Source: Cristatella mucedo (taxonomy: Eukaryota; Bryozoa; Phylactolaemata; Cristatellidae). From it: a DNA stretch of 64,000 nucleotides. Of this stretch, positions 53,250 through 63,798 are shown piece after piece (position 1 is the stretch's first letter; each line of letters starts with the position of its first letter). The position numbers and the translations under genes are program-made. The stretch covers positions 1,763,501 to 1,827,500 of the forward strand of contig WPIO01000059.1 in NCBI GenBank assembly GCA_009760855.2, in the 5' to 3' direction. The notes under the pieces are model-generated. The model worked only from the letters and a program-made list of their open reading frames with translations. It ran no database searches and was not told the origin of the DNA.

Positions 53250-54420
53250 GCAGCTAATCACTTGACGGAGTCAGCACTATTGCGAGCGCATATTGACACC
53301 ACCGATGTGCACTTAGGGAGAGTCTCTGCTATTTCTCCGATATCGATCGACAGATGCTTGATGCCATTGATCATCTATCGATAGCATTCGACGCCATCGA
53401 TCACCAAATCCTTCTTGGGCATCAATCATCCTGCCCGGCCATAGCTGGGATTGTACTACCATGGTCTAGGTTCTATCTCAGAGAGCGACTTTACGAGCAG
53501 TGATGTCAACGAGCAGCTGCTATCCGTTTGGTACCTTATAGATCTGTGCTTGGTTCACTTCTTTTAGCAGTGCCTATCCTTCCTCTTGCCAATGTACTTG
53601 CCAAATGCAAAGCGTTTGGCTCTCATTTTTATGTATATGAAATGTATAGCTGCTGGTGCTTTGATCTATCCCAGTCAAACTCTTTCAACTCCCTTGCAGC
53701 AGCATAATAATAATAATGCACTTGATAAAGCGCCCCCAGAGAACTTAATCTCTTTCTAGGCGCTTTACATTTGCTGCAAAGGGATCGTGTATCGCTGACA
53801 TTCGCACTTGGATGACAGCAAACAATCTCAAACTGAATGATGATGAAACCAACTCACTAGTTTTGGTCAAACCTGGTGTTATCACAGCCAAGCTGGTCCG
53901 TGCATTTGTGCATAATCCAGTCTTAACTTGCTAATCAGGTGGATTCTCATTGGTTCCTACCTGTCATCCTCCTCGGCCTCAATGTGTCTGTCTGTCTGTG
54001 CCTCTTAAAGTACTTTGCAGACCCTTTGCCTTCAGTTCGTATGCCCTCGAAGCATGGAACTCGCTGACTTTAAGTTATCACCGACGATTCGATCAATCGA
54101 ATCGTTTATCATTTACCTCGTACGAACCTCAAAACCGTTGGAGACCGTGCCTGTAGTCCTTATACTACCACCGCACATCATAGCGTCCCCCCACATTACG
54201 ACATTTAAAAAAGAAGCTTAAAACGCACCTGCTTATTACTGCATGTGGTGGGTCTTTGCGATTCGTCCTTCGTGCGTATGTACCTGCTTAAACTATGCCT
54301 GCTGCTTGCGGATGTTACTATCAAACTTTCGGTAATGCTTTATATGCCGTATCTGTAAAGTGCCTAGAGAGAGATTCAGTTCTTTTATGGCGCTATGCAA
54401 ATATAATGTTATTATTATGA
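53250..54420 (+). mobile_element. decayed LINE-A-like copy with nested insertion
   Basis: Remnants in order: TESALLRAHI, the AFDAIDHQ region, LGSLLLAVPILPLANVLAK, then after an insertion CIADIRTWMTANNLKLNDDETN, the PKAWNSL and C-terminal blocks, and a 3' end with AAAGTGCC, GGCGCTATGCAAATATAATG. Many indels; old. Confidence 0.78.
53704..53781 (-). mobile_element. 78-bp LINE-A tail nested in older LINE
   Basis: AAT tail plus perfect hairpin (AAAGCGCC 53724-53731, GGCGCTTT 53756-53763; inner AGAGA/TCTCT) on the minus strand. It splits the older element exactly between the codons for LAA and CIADIRTW. Confidence 0.88.
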
Positions 54421-54504
54421 CATTTAAACCAGCTAATAATTAGAAACTATTCTCCGCAGCATCTACTCCTTACCGAAATTGTCCACGTCAGTCACTCACC
54501 GATC

Positions 54505-54600
54505 GAGGTTCGTGCTTTGCAGCATACGAAAAAGTGCCCAGATAGGGATTTAGTTCTCTTAGCAAACTATGCCTATATCGCATAATCCTTATTATTATTC
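54505..54600 (+). mobile_element. LINE-A 3'-tail remnant
   Basis: GCAGCATACGAAAAAGTGCCC, GATAGGGATTTAGTTCTCTTAG and an ATTATT tail. Confidence 0.65.
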
Positions 54601-54904
54601 CTGCTAACATTACTTTTACTAGCCAGAGGGAATGGCTCTCGTTCCGAGTACCTAGCATCCGGGTGAGCTGAGCATAGCGCCAGAGAGCTCGTAATAGAGG
54701 CTCGTCGTATACGGAGCTGGGAATGATTAGCTTGTTGGGCTGGCCAAAAAGCAGGCGAGATCCCAGTGAAGGTCCGACGACGACGACGACTACGTCAGAC
54801 CTATGAGTGTGAGACCTAGGAGAGGCAAGATAAGAAGCTTGCCATCGCAAGCGCCGGTTTCGCGAAAGTGGACTCGAATAGACTACGATACTTGGATGCC
54901 GCTC

Positions 54905-54945
54905 TGTGTGTGTGTCTCTCTCTCCCCCACTCTCTCCGAACTCTA

Positions 54946-55001
<56 letters not shown>

Positions 55002-55012
55002 TCGCCGCCGAT
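54905..55012. repeat. (CT)n microsatellite
   Basis: CT-rich tract, perfect part about 54949-54997. Confidence 0.95.
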
Positions 55013-55324
55013 CTCCGTCTCCACACTCCCTCGTTCTCTTTTACCCGTCTCGCTCTCTCCCACTCCCACCCGTCTTTTCCTTCCGATTTTGGCACGCATC
55101 CTACAGTCCGTCTTGCATCGCATTTTCCTTGCCAGTCCGCCCGTGGTTTCTGTTTCTGCGCCCCAACGGAGATACAGCTCTCTTAGGGTGCGAAACAAAT
55201 GAATCGCATTGATATCTATTTCCTTACAAGTTTTCCCGAGCTGCCGTCTGACCGTCGTAGGGGGCCGTGATAGCTCAGGAGGTGTATATTATAATCTGAG
55301 GTATATTGTATATATATTATAATC

Positions 55325-55745
55325 TAAAATGACAAGTTTGCTTTCCTCACGGAAATCCAAGGGGAGTCCAGGACTGAGACTTGAACGATGCAAAGTCAAT
55401 GCAGGCAGTGACAGAAGCTGGAAGCGAGTTCCTGACAAAGGAAGGGAAGGCTCGAGCGGTGAGATGAATGACTGCCATGGAGGGGGCGCTACGAGAGCAC
55501 GTGACTGGAAGAGCAAGGAGGTCGGATAGGTAGGTTTGTGCAAGCCAGTCAAGTGACCCAGGAGGCCAAAGAGAGGACTGAAGTCGATTCAACACGTGAC
55601 AGGGAGCCTGGGAGGCTCGGCTAGACGTGGTGCGAATGGCTGCTGCGCCATGGACGACAGAACAGACAAGCTGCTGAGTTTTGCACCAGTTGCAGTCGAT
55701 TAATGGCGAAGGCCAAGCGTCCTGAATAAAGGGAGTTTCGGTAGT
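55325..55745 (-). mobile_element. LINE fragment (third type), decayed
   Basis: Minus-strand residues LDYRNSLYSG, NRLQLVQNSAACL and a C-terminal W-S-LP block resemble LINE C-termini but differ from LINE-A and LINE-B. It abuts the 3' end of LINE-B copy 2. A GGCCGTGATAGCTCAGGAGG just before it (55262-55282) looks like a SINE-B head fragment. Confidence 0.6.
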
Positions 55746-55870
55746 CTAGATGATGTGATGTGATGATGTATCTCCGTCTGTAACCCCACAAAGTCATAAA
55801 GACCACGTGGGTGTTATGCAGGAGAGTTTTGTATAGCACACTCACAGCCTAAGCGGCTTTCGGTACGCAT

Positions 55871-56602
55871 TCAGTAGCCAAAAGACTTCATCTCACGCAA
55901 CAAAGAGAAAGTGGGAAGCATAGCAGAGTTAGGAGAGCAGTTGAGGTAGTGAGTAGCATAGAAGTAGCAGTTCAGGACCGCTGAAAAAGATGTGCCATAG
56001 TCGGCAGTTGGAGAGTAGATGTCGTTGCGTAAGAATTGTGGAAGCGAGTTCCACAGTCTAGGGCCTGCAGAGCTAAAGCTTCTGTCGCCAACTGTCTTTA
56101 AGCGGAGGAATGGGACAGCTAATTTATTGTCCACACACGACCTGAGGGCGCGAACAGGCTGAAACTGATGCAGCAGTTCAGCTAGGTACGAAGGAGCCAA
56201 GCCGTGGCGGGCCTTGTGGGTCAGCATAAGAACTTTGCTCTGTATCCTTTGCTCAACCGGCAACCATCCTAGCTCTTTCAGCAAAGGTGACACGTGCTCA
56301 AACCGCTGGGACTTGAAGACCAGCCTTGCAGCCATATTCATAGTCCGCTGTAGTGGCATAATAGCTCTCTTTGGTAGCCCAGCCAAAAGGGAATTACAAT
56401 AATCAAGCCGAGACAGAACTAAAGAGCTGGTTACACTTTTTACAAGCCACTGTGGGAGACAGCTTCTAATCTTGGATAGGGATCGGATGTGATGGCTAGC
56501 TGTAGAGGCAGTTTTCTGAATGAAGCTTTTGAAATTGAGGCAGCTGTCGAACACGACACCTAGATTACGAGCACGTGGTGATGGTCCCTTCAATAGCATC
56601 AC
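55871..56602 (-). pseudogene. LINE-B C-terminal region, second frame (copy 2)
   Basis: 243 residues, same start and stop as in copy 1 ([14 protein letters not shown] ... MKSFGY). Same 38-base overlap with the first frame. Confidence 0.92.
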
Positions 56603-57545
56603 CTATTAGAACAGCAAAGCCTTTTAATCCAGCCACACGCTTAGGGTGTCCTATGAGAAGCAGTTCGGTTTTATCGTCATTTAATTTCAGGAAGTTTTCC
56701 GACATCCAGGATCGAATATCGGCAAGGCAAGCATTCAGTTTCTCAGTTGCTGCAGCAGATTCCGACGGTTTAAATGACAAATACAACTGAGTATCGTCAG
56801 CATCGAAGTGATATCCTATTCCATGTGCCTTAATCACTTTTCCCAGAGGTTGCGTGTAAATGGAGAACAGCAAGGGACCGAGTACAGACCCTTGAGGGAC
56901 TTCACAGGTGACCCTTCTCATGTCTGAGACCTGACCCCCACACGACACGGATTGAACACGATCAGACAAGTAGGATTTAAACCACGCCAGTGCTTCGTCT
57001 GCCAGACCGATCGTTGTTCTCAGTCGTTCAAGCAGAACTTCGTGATCAATGGTGTCGAAGGCAGCAGACAGATCTAGCAGAGCTAGGGCAGTGACATTCC
57101 CGTCGTCGTTGCCACGTAGAATGTCATCGTTAACACGGAGGAGAGCAGTTTCAGTAGAGTGCTGCCTCTTGAAACCTGATTGGAATGTTTCTGACATTCT
57201 ATTATTTTCAATATGTTCAACTAGCTGCTTAGCAACAATTTTTTCAAGAATCTTTGATAAGAACGGAAGAAGGGAAACTGGACGATAGTTTGCTAGGACC
57301 TCTGTGTCTAATCCAGGCTTTTTAAGAATAGGTCTAACGATTGCCGATTTGAAGGACTTGGGGACGACCCCTTTTCCCAAGGAAGCATTAAAAATCTTGG
57401 TTATGGCAGGGCTAAGTTGGTCTGCCAGTGAAGACCACAGAGATGAAGGTATAGGGTCTTCAGGAGACGAGCTCTTTTTGCTAGACCTTATTAAGGCAGC
57501 CACGTCACAGGCAGAAACATCAGAGAACCTTTTAAGAAAGGTCAC
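56565..57545 (-). pseudogene. LINE-B reverse transcriptase, first frame (copy 2)
   Basis: 326 residues, nearly identical to copy 1 (e.g. EDPIPSS for EDHIPSS, CEVPQG for CGVPQG, CGGQV for CGSQV). It carries the same DADD instead of YADD and ends at the same IEGTITTCS-stop. The CEVPQG change hits the conserved Gly-Val-Pro-Gln-Gly motif. Confidence 0.93.
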
Positions 57546-57800
57546 ATGTTGAGGAACGGCGATTGCTTTGGTCGGAGGGGCTTAATGGAGGCACGAATGT
57601 GCACAATTTTTTCAGTAAAGAAGGCTGAAAACTTTTCGGCTGAGACCTTAATATCTGGGGAGTCAGACCTGACAGCATTGGCCAGTGAATGGCTTACTGT
57701 CTTATAAATCTGTTTAGTGTCCGACTGGCAGGAATTCAGTTTTCTAATGAAAAAAAAGCCCCGGATTTTTTAAGCTTTCGGGTGTAAACTCGAAGGAAGT

Positions 57801-58457
57801 CTAGGTCTGCCTCAGACCCCGATTTCTTGAAACGACGTTCCAGCCTGCGCTTAACACGGCGCATCTTAAGGAGTTTTTTGTAAATTGAAAGCAATCTCGA
57901 CGACTTTGAACACGGATAGAGCGAACGGGAGCATGCTTGTCAAGAGCACTCCTGAGTGTCATGTTCATCGCATCAGTGAGGGTATCGAGGCTGCCGGTCG
58001 AGTCTGAATGCAGATCAAGCAGGCCTGCATCACAAACAGATTTCAAAAACTTGTCCATGTCAATGCTTTGCAAGTTACGTCGTTTGGCAAATTCGACATT
58101 GCCCTGCACGTACGAGGGAGCAGGAACAGTAAACGAGACCGAACAATGGTCTGAGAGGGTCAGTGGGCACACCACAAAGTCAGTGGGGAGGACATCCTTA
58201 GTGATCACGAGATCTAGAATGTGGCCACCGACGTGGGTGCTATGATTAACGTGTTGGGCCAAACCAAGATTCTCCAGACAGTCAAGAAATGAGCGGACCT
58301 GGCTGTTGCTAGGGTTGTCAACGTGAATATTGAAGTCTCTTACAATCAGTAGCGGCCTGTCACACACAAATATTTTAGCGAGGAACTCTGAAAACTGCTC
58401 TATAAACAAGTTTAGACAACCAGAAGGAGGCCGGTATATCACACCGGTGAGAGGCAT
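57801..58457 (-). pseudogene. LINE-B endonuclease C-terminal half
   Basis: 218 residues: GVIYRPPSG, DFNIHVDNPS (the family Gly before DFN is Arg here), HILDLVITKD, LTLSDHCSVSF. These are late motifs of the exonuclease-endonuclease-phosphatase fold. The N-terminal catalytic part is missing. Confidence 0.9.
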
Positions 58458-58509
58458 TGTCTTTGAGATGCGATGTCACAAATGACAGAAGTAGTTAGGA
58501 TGTTGTATC

Positions 58510-58650
58510 ATGTCGAAGGTGCGTGCTCTGCGAGACCGAGGTCGTGCGTGCGTTCGAATCGTGCAGTGGACGAGCCGTCATTGCCAACTGCCAGCGGCTG
58601 TGACAGCCGCCAAGGCTCTGTTGCTGCTATACAAAGCGAGGCTGCTTAGT
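58510..58650 (+). mobile_element. possible SINE, tRNA-like
   Basis: CGAGACCGAGGTCGTGCGTGC then GTTCGAATCGTG (box B-like) and GCTATACAAAGCGAGG. No clear box A or tail. Confidence 0.4.
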
Positions 58651-60030
58651 TAAGCTGGCACTTTTTCATTGCGATTGTCCGAGCTCGTCCCTCGGCGCAT
58701 CAGGCCGCGGCGGCGGCTCGCCTTCGATCGCCGGTAGCGCAAGTAGCAACGTTGCTTTCCCTGAGCGGTCGCGGCTTGCGAAACGCGGGCCGCCAGCCCC
58801 CACGCAGTAGCCTCCGCCGCCGTGCGCGCAGCTGGCGGGTCCCGTGCGTGCGCACACGTAGCCAGCCGTTCGTCCGGCCGCCGCCAAGTTAAGCCGTCGC
58901 CTCGCTGTGACGGCGAAAACGGTTGCGGCCAGTCCAGCGAGGGCGCCAGCGACGCCGGACCTACTGGATGGACTACCATGAGGGCAGCGGCCAGCTCCTG
59001 GCAGGCAGGCTAGGCTGGCTGATTGGAGGAGTGACGGGCCGAACCCCCCCCATCAGCCCACCTACCGCAGCCGCAGGTAGGCTGGCGGTGGGTGAAAGGG
59101 GGGGGGGGTGGTGGTGGTGGTGGGCTCGGATAACAGCAGCCGCGTGCAAACTGCCACTGCGCTGCGCGTATCGCGCTGTCCCGCTGAACGTAACCGCGAG
59201 TTTTCGTACGCGTCAACGCGCGGTGCCGAGGAGTGCGCGAGCGCGTTGTTTGCCTTTCATGCGTCTCGAAGTACGTGTCTGCGAGCAGCCCCGTCAGCGA
59301 GCCCTCCCTCCCTCCCCCCCGGCTGACCCGCAGGTCCGACCGCGACGGCAAAGGACCGGCGAAACAGCCGACCAATGAGAGCCCATTCGTTCGATAGCCC
59401 ACGTGGTTTTTCGTGAATGAACAGACGGCACGGTGCGCTCCTACAGGTAGCAACCTCGCCATACGGCCCCTAGAGCTCGAGTCGGTAAGCGGCCCGCGCG
59501 CGCGTGCGTGCGCGCCCGCGCGCTCGCGACTGTCCTGCGCCGCCGCGGCCCCGCTCGCCGCGACGCAGCGCCGCCCGTGGCGTTCCGATTTGGGCACGGC
59601 GGGCGCGCCGCTGACGTTCCTTCAGCCGCCGCCCGTGCGACTGCGGCCGACGCCGTCTACTTTGTCCGGACGCGGGCGCTGGGCGGCGGCGGCGCGTGCG
59701 GCCGGTGGCCTGCCGCGGCGGTCCCGCGGCGGGCCACCGTGTTCGTTCGCACGGCGCCCGGCAGGCGGCTAGTCTGGCGTCCGGCGGCGCGCGCCCGCTC
59801 GCTCGCTCGCTCGCGGCGGCCGCGGCCCTTCGAGCCCTTCCGCTTCTTTTCTTTGTGTGGGCGCCACCTCGTGGCGCCGGCGCCGCTGCGACTCCCGGCG
59901 GGTCGGCGTCGGCCGGCGTCGTAGGCATCGCAGTGAGAGGACGGCCGCGCGGTCTGCCGTGCGTGCGTGTGTGCATGCGGCGTTAAACGCTCTCAGGCGG
60001 CTGAGCGTTTAACGTCGAGCGTTTAACCCT
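58651..60030. other. GC/CpG-rich block, possible promoter island
   Basis: Dense in CG dinucleotides (for example 59484-59530 and 59640-59830), G-rich GGT runs at 59098-59125 and several overlapping open frames on both strands that show no recognisable protein. Could be the promoter or untranslated first exon of the CDK4/6 gene 3.5 kb downstream, or another gene's promoter. Coding use cannot be excluded. Confidence 0.45.
59981..60027. repeat. 12-bp perfect inverted repeat plus third copy
   Basis: CGTTAAACGCTC (59981-59992) and GAGCGTTTAACG (60003-60014) are exact reverse complements around a 10-base spacer. GAGCGTTTAAC recurs at 60017-60027. Confidence 0.93.
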
Positions 60031-60524
60031 GCCCGTCCGCGGCTTAGCTCGACGGTAGCCGAGGTGTGACGGTACAGCGAACGCTGTCCAACGTATGATT
60101 CCGTCCGCATGTCAAGCAATTGATTGAATGGTAAACGCCAGTCCTCTGGCGGTTAATTCGGCTTTCGCTTCGTGCACGAGTCCACTCGCTTTTAGGTAAA
60201 GCGATTGCACGCTATTTTCGGTAGGTTGACGTTTTGAATACCGATGTTTGCCATGTATTAGTATATCCGACAGCTACTAGATGCCGGCTACGATACCGCT
60301 GTACTGCGTCTGAGAGCCGCTGTCGTGCTTCCGCTTGGCCGTTAATTCGTCTTCTGTATATCTGGTGCAGCATTTTCGCAGGACGAATGTGTGCTCTGTG
60401 TGCTTCGCACAACTACGTGCAAGCACTCACGGTAATAGATAGGTAGATTCGCAGGATACAGACATTATAGATAGTTAGGACACGGCTAGCCACATACGAG
60501 CAGCCTATCGTAATTCTAACAATG
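60031..60524. other. non-coding stretch, no gene recognised
   Basis: Nothing recognised on either strand. Confidence 0.5.
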
Positions 60525-60655
60525 TCACTGTAGCCCAGTGGCAGGGTGCTCACCTTTAACGACCAAGGTCGGGGCTCGAGCCGTGCGGCATATGTAAAGC
60601 ACATGGATTCAGTTCTCTGAGGGCGAAAGACAAATGCATTATATTAATTCTATTA
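60525..60655 (+). mobile_element. SINE-A copy
   Basis: Head CTGTAGCCCAGTGGCAGGG (box A TAGCCCAGTGG), ACGACCAAGGTCGGGGCTCGAGCC (box B-like), GGCATATG, then the LINE-A-type tail TAAAGCAC, GATTCAGTTCTCTGAGGGC, ACAAATGCATTAT. Confidence 0.85.
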
Positions 60656-61179
60656 TTCAAGTATCTATTCTCGACCGAATCGCCTCTCACCGATCGGCAC
60701 CATGCCAACCGGGAGCACGTAAAGTGCCTACGGTTATCGTCACGTGATACACAGCACCGCGAATGTGGATGACGCAGGCACCACGTGACGGTATCATTGG
60801 CCCTCACCCCAAGCATGGCGGCGGCTCGTGCTTCTTCGCTGGTCTGAGCAGTTTGTCGAGCCTGGCTTTGAGAGCTCAGAGGTTGGTGACTTCCACGAGT
60901 CAGCGCTAGTCAGCGTGCTAGTCTTTCGCTCGCGCCAGAGCGCTGTTGCAGCTGCGCGGTCGGCCATTATTATTTGTGAATCGGCTACTTTATTTCTGCC
61001 TGTCGGCGGCCTCGTAGCTTGAGCAGCTGGCCGATTCGACTCTCCCAGTGCGCACCGAAATGGATCGCTGAACCGGTCGCCACCGGTCGTCCATGTGTAG
61101 AATTGAACCATCGTGTAGAATCGATCCGTCGTGATCTGGGTGGGAAAGATGGCTTCGACGGCCATGGAACAGCTGGAGG
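60656..61179. other. non-coding stretch, no gene recognised
   Basis: No conserved protein or element. Long minus-strand frames that enter here come from the adjacent minisatellite. Confidence 0.5.
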
Positions 61180-61560
61180 GTCCAGTGTAACCGTCCAGTG
61201 TGACCGTCCAGTGTGACCGTCCAGTGTGACCGTCTGATGTGACCGTCTGATGTGACCGTCTGATGTGACCGTCTGATGTGACCGTCTGATGTGACCGTCT
61301 GATGTGACCGTCTGATGTGACCGTCTGATGTGACCGTCTGATGTGACCGTCTGATGTGACCGTCTGATGTGACCGTCTGATGTGACCGTCTGATGTGACC
61401 GTCTGATGTGACCGTCTGATGTGACCGTCTGATGTGACCGTCTGATGTGACCGTCTGATGTGACCGTCTGATGTGACCGTCTGATGTGACCGTCTGATGT
61501 GACCGTCTGATGTGACCGTCTGATGTGACCGGCTGGTGTGACCGGCCAAGCATGACAGGC
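61180..61560. repeat. 13-bp minisatellite, about 29 units
   Basis: Unit GTGACCGTCTGAT about 23 times, with three or four GTGACCGTCCAGT variants at the left edge and two or three CCGGCTGGT/CCGGCCAAG variants at the right. Three minus-strand frames stay open through it and all read the same 13-residue cycle, because 13 is not a multiple of 3. Confidence 0.97.
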
Positions 61561-63400
61561 CAAGTGCTTCAGCTCTTGGGCTTCCGGCTTACCTTCCTCG
61601 GCATCCACTTAAGCTCCATTAACGGCAGCACAATGGCTGACAATAAATGCCAAGCTCAGCCGGTGAGCAGGCTGAATTGAATGATAGGGCAGCAGATGGT
61701 GAGTAGGCAAGTAAGTCCTGAGACTGGGTAGGGGAGGCCATGAGGCTTAAGCCAAGAGGCTTCATCTGGCCGCCTGCTCAGCACCGGCTTGCCTGATTGA
61801 CCTCTCTTATTCCAGTGGTGAGAGGTCGGGATGGTGCTATTAACAATGTCGCACCGGCTAGCCTCATTGAGCTAGCTGATTCCTGGGATGAGAGGTCGGT
61901 ATGGTGCCATTAGCAAAAGGTTAGGGGATTCCTACAGGAGGGTAACCGGCCTTGGCCTGCCTCTCACTGTTTGTTGCAGCTCTCTCCACCTCTTTCGTTA
62001 TCGTTGGTACTGCATCTGCTCTAGTTAGCAGTAGCTATGGCTCAGGAGACGGTTCTATATAAGCCTCCGAGGTACAGAATTATGACAGGGTACAGACAAC
62101 CTGGACTAACTGATGGATGTCGGCATCATTTAATTAATTACCATACGATACATGCAACAAATAGGGCTGCTGCTGACAATGAAAGCTGAGCTGCAGGCAA
62201 CAGCAGGGGGGTGGTAGTTATTCATTTTTTTGCCATTCACGGTGGAAAGAATTGGTAAGGCTGCATGCTAGTTAAATAATCAACTATTTTCCAACATATA
62301 TTTTAATAATTAATAACAATTAATAATCAACTATATTCTATATATTAAATTATTATTAACAATTATTTTAATCAACTATTTCCCAACAGATGTGGTTGTA
62401 CAGATGTGCTGCTTGCCTCGAATTAACACTTTCTTCGATTTTCTTCCTTTCTGCCTACACGTGAGACCACGTGGGAACATGAGACTGCAGTGGAGCTGCA
62501 TGTCTAGTCGTCGCCGTTGTTGCTGTGACACGTCTTTTCATCTTACCTGCTGCAAATAAATATGGTGCAGCCAAAGTGGACTCTCAGGGGTGCCAGTAGT
62601 GGCAGCAGCAGCAACAGGGGGTGGGGTGAGGTGAGGATGGGGAGCTATTTAAAGTGTACGCTGCTTGGCACTTTACTTCCGGCTTCTTTGTTGCATTGTC
62701 GTTGCAACAGTGATGTCTCTTGAGTTATAGTTGATCACCCTATATCTTCTTTCCCTCTCTGTCTGTCTCTCTCTTAATTTCCTGTCTTTCTGTCGAACCC
62801 GTTGGCGTGTTTTTTCCGTTAGATTTCTCTCGTTCGTGTGCTCACTTTTCCTCATTCTCGGTCTCTTTCGACTTTCGCCTCTACTTCATCGATGCTTTGC
62901 TCAATCGTCCATATGACATTTTCCTTTGCGTGCTGAAATTGCGCATGTGAACTGACCAATCGAAAAGCTTCTTTTCGAGCAAATAAGGTTTGAAAAAAGA
63001 ATCAAGTTCTTTTTGGCGCCACATGAATGCTTATCGTTATTATTACTACTAGCATTAATATTATTATTATTCCCTCGAGGGTTAGTGATTTGGCTCTCCT
63101 TTTTTACGTACTTTCCTTTTTCCCTCGGTTCATCTCTCAGTTTATCTTGTCTATTTTAGTCAATTTTATTCTGTATCATGTGTTCACTTATTCTGCCCTT
63201 CTGCGTGTGTGCACACACTTCGTAAACTCAGTTTATTTCTGCTTTGCCACTGATTTTGCCATTTCTCTCGTGTCTTTCGAACAATACTTAAACGGGCAGT
63301 TCAATCAAGCTAGTAGATCTAATTGAGGTGCAATGAGGCATAGTGGTGGTTCCTACACGAGTTGACACGGTGAACTGCTGTGGTGCTTGTTATAATTGTT
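61561..63400. other. region upstream of CDK4/6, no gene recognised
   Basis: Two diverged tandem copies of a roughly 69-base block (CACCGGCTTGCCTGATTG / CACCGGCTAGCCTCATTG) at 61783-61920, AT-rich sequence at 62275-62395, and a LINE-A-like tail remnant at 62985-63075 (AATCAAGTTCTTTTTGGCGCC, ATTATTATT). Otherwise nothing. Confidence 0.5.
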
Positions 63401-63493
63401 TTGCTTATTTTATTCCCAGGCTTATACCACAGCTCTCTCAGATCATTCTCTGTGGAGGAAGCCGGAAGGATCTCTTAGTTGGTGAATCAGTTC

Positions 63494-63798
63494 ATGCCAG
63501 CCATGTCTCGGAAACCTACTGCAGCTGAGATTAGTGCCAGGGAATTGAACAACGGTGGCATCAACACAGTTCTAGGCATTGAGGACCAGTCGCTGGACTC
63601 ATACCACGATATCATGCTAATCGGCACGGGTGCATACGGCACCGTGTACCGGGCCAGAGACAGCCGCACGGGCGGCACCTTTGTTGCCTTGAAGAAAGTG
63701 CGTGTGCAAGTGTGTGAAGATGGTATGCCCATCAGCACCGTGCGCGAGATTGCTCTGCTTCGCAAGCTGGAGAAATTTGAACATCCCAACCTTGTCAA
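63494..63798 (+). CDS. CDK4/6: cyclin-dependent kinase 4/6, first coding exon
   Basis: 101 codons and two bases of Lys, donor AA|GTAAGT. A 36-residue N-terminal extension precedes the kinase domain: Gly-rich loop [10 protein letters not shown] (43-52, with the regulatory-type Tyr48), FVALKKV with the ATP-site Lys67, then the cyclin-binding helix [11 protein letters not shown] (79-89) and [15 protein letters not shown] is the CDK4-type version of the helix (CDK6: PLSTIRE; CDK2: PSTAIRE), and the A-Y-G loop also fits CDK4/6. These kinases bind D cyclins and phosphorylate retinoblastoma proteins in G1. The start is chosen because an in-frame TAG lies just upstream (63476-63478); Met4 at 63503 is an alternative. 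A probable acceptor (TTTATTCCCAG) ends at 63419, so the exon starts in the 5' UTR. The rest of the gene is outside the window. Confidence 0.92.

Larger units (their letters stand above)
55746..58460 (-). mobile_element. LINE-B copy 2, longest copy
   Basis: About 2.7 kb on the minus strand: endonuclease second half, linker, reverse transcriptase, C-terminal region, 3' UTR and a tail of ATGATGTG/ATCAC type at 55746-55765. 5'-truncated inside the endonuclease near 58460. Confidence 0.95.

Noticed and set aside
44556-58460. LINE-B copies 1 and 2 plus the palindrome as one 14-kb giant inverted duplication
   Set aside because: The sequences between each LINE-B copy and the palindrome do not match each other, so these are separate events.
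59413-59976. Arg/Ala/Pro-rich frames in the CpG-rich block as a gene
   Set aside because: Several frames are open at once on both strands, as GC-rich sequence produces by chance; none resembles a known protein.
61180-61560. CRISPR-like array
   Set aside because: Units are directly adjacent with no spacers and the window is eukaryotic.
60794-61608. Three long minus-strand frames, up to 251 codons
   Set aside because: All come from the 13-bp minisatellite, which has no stop in any phase on that strand; flanks show no conserved protein.
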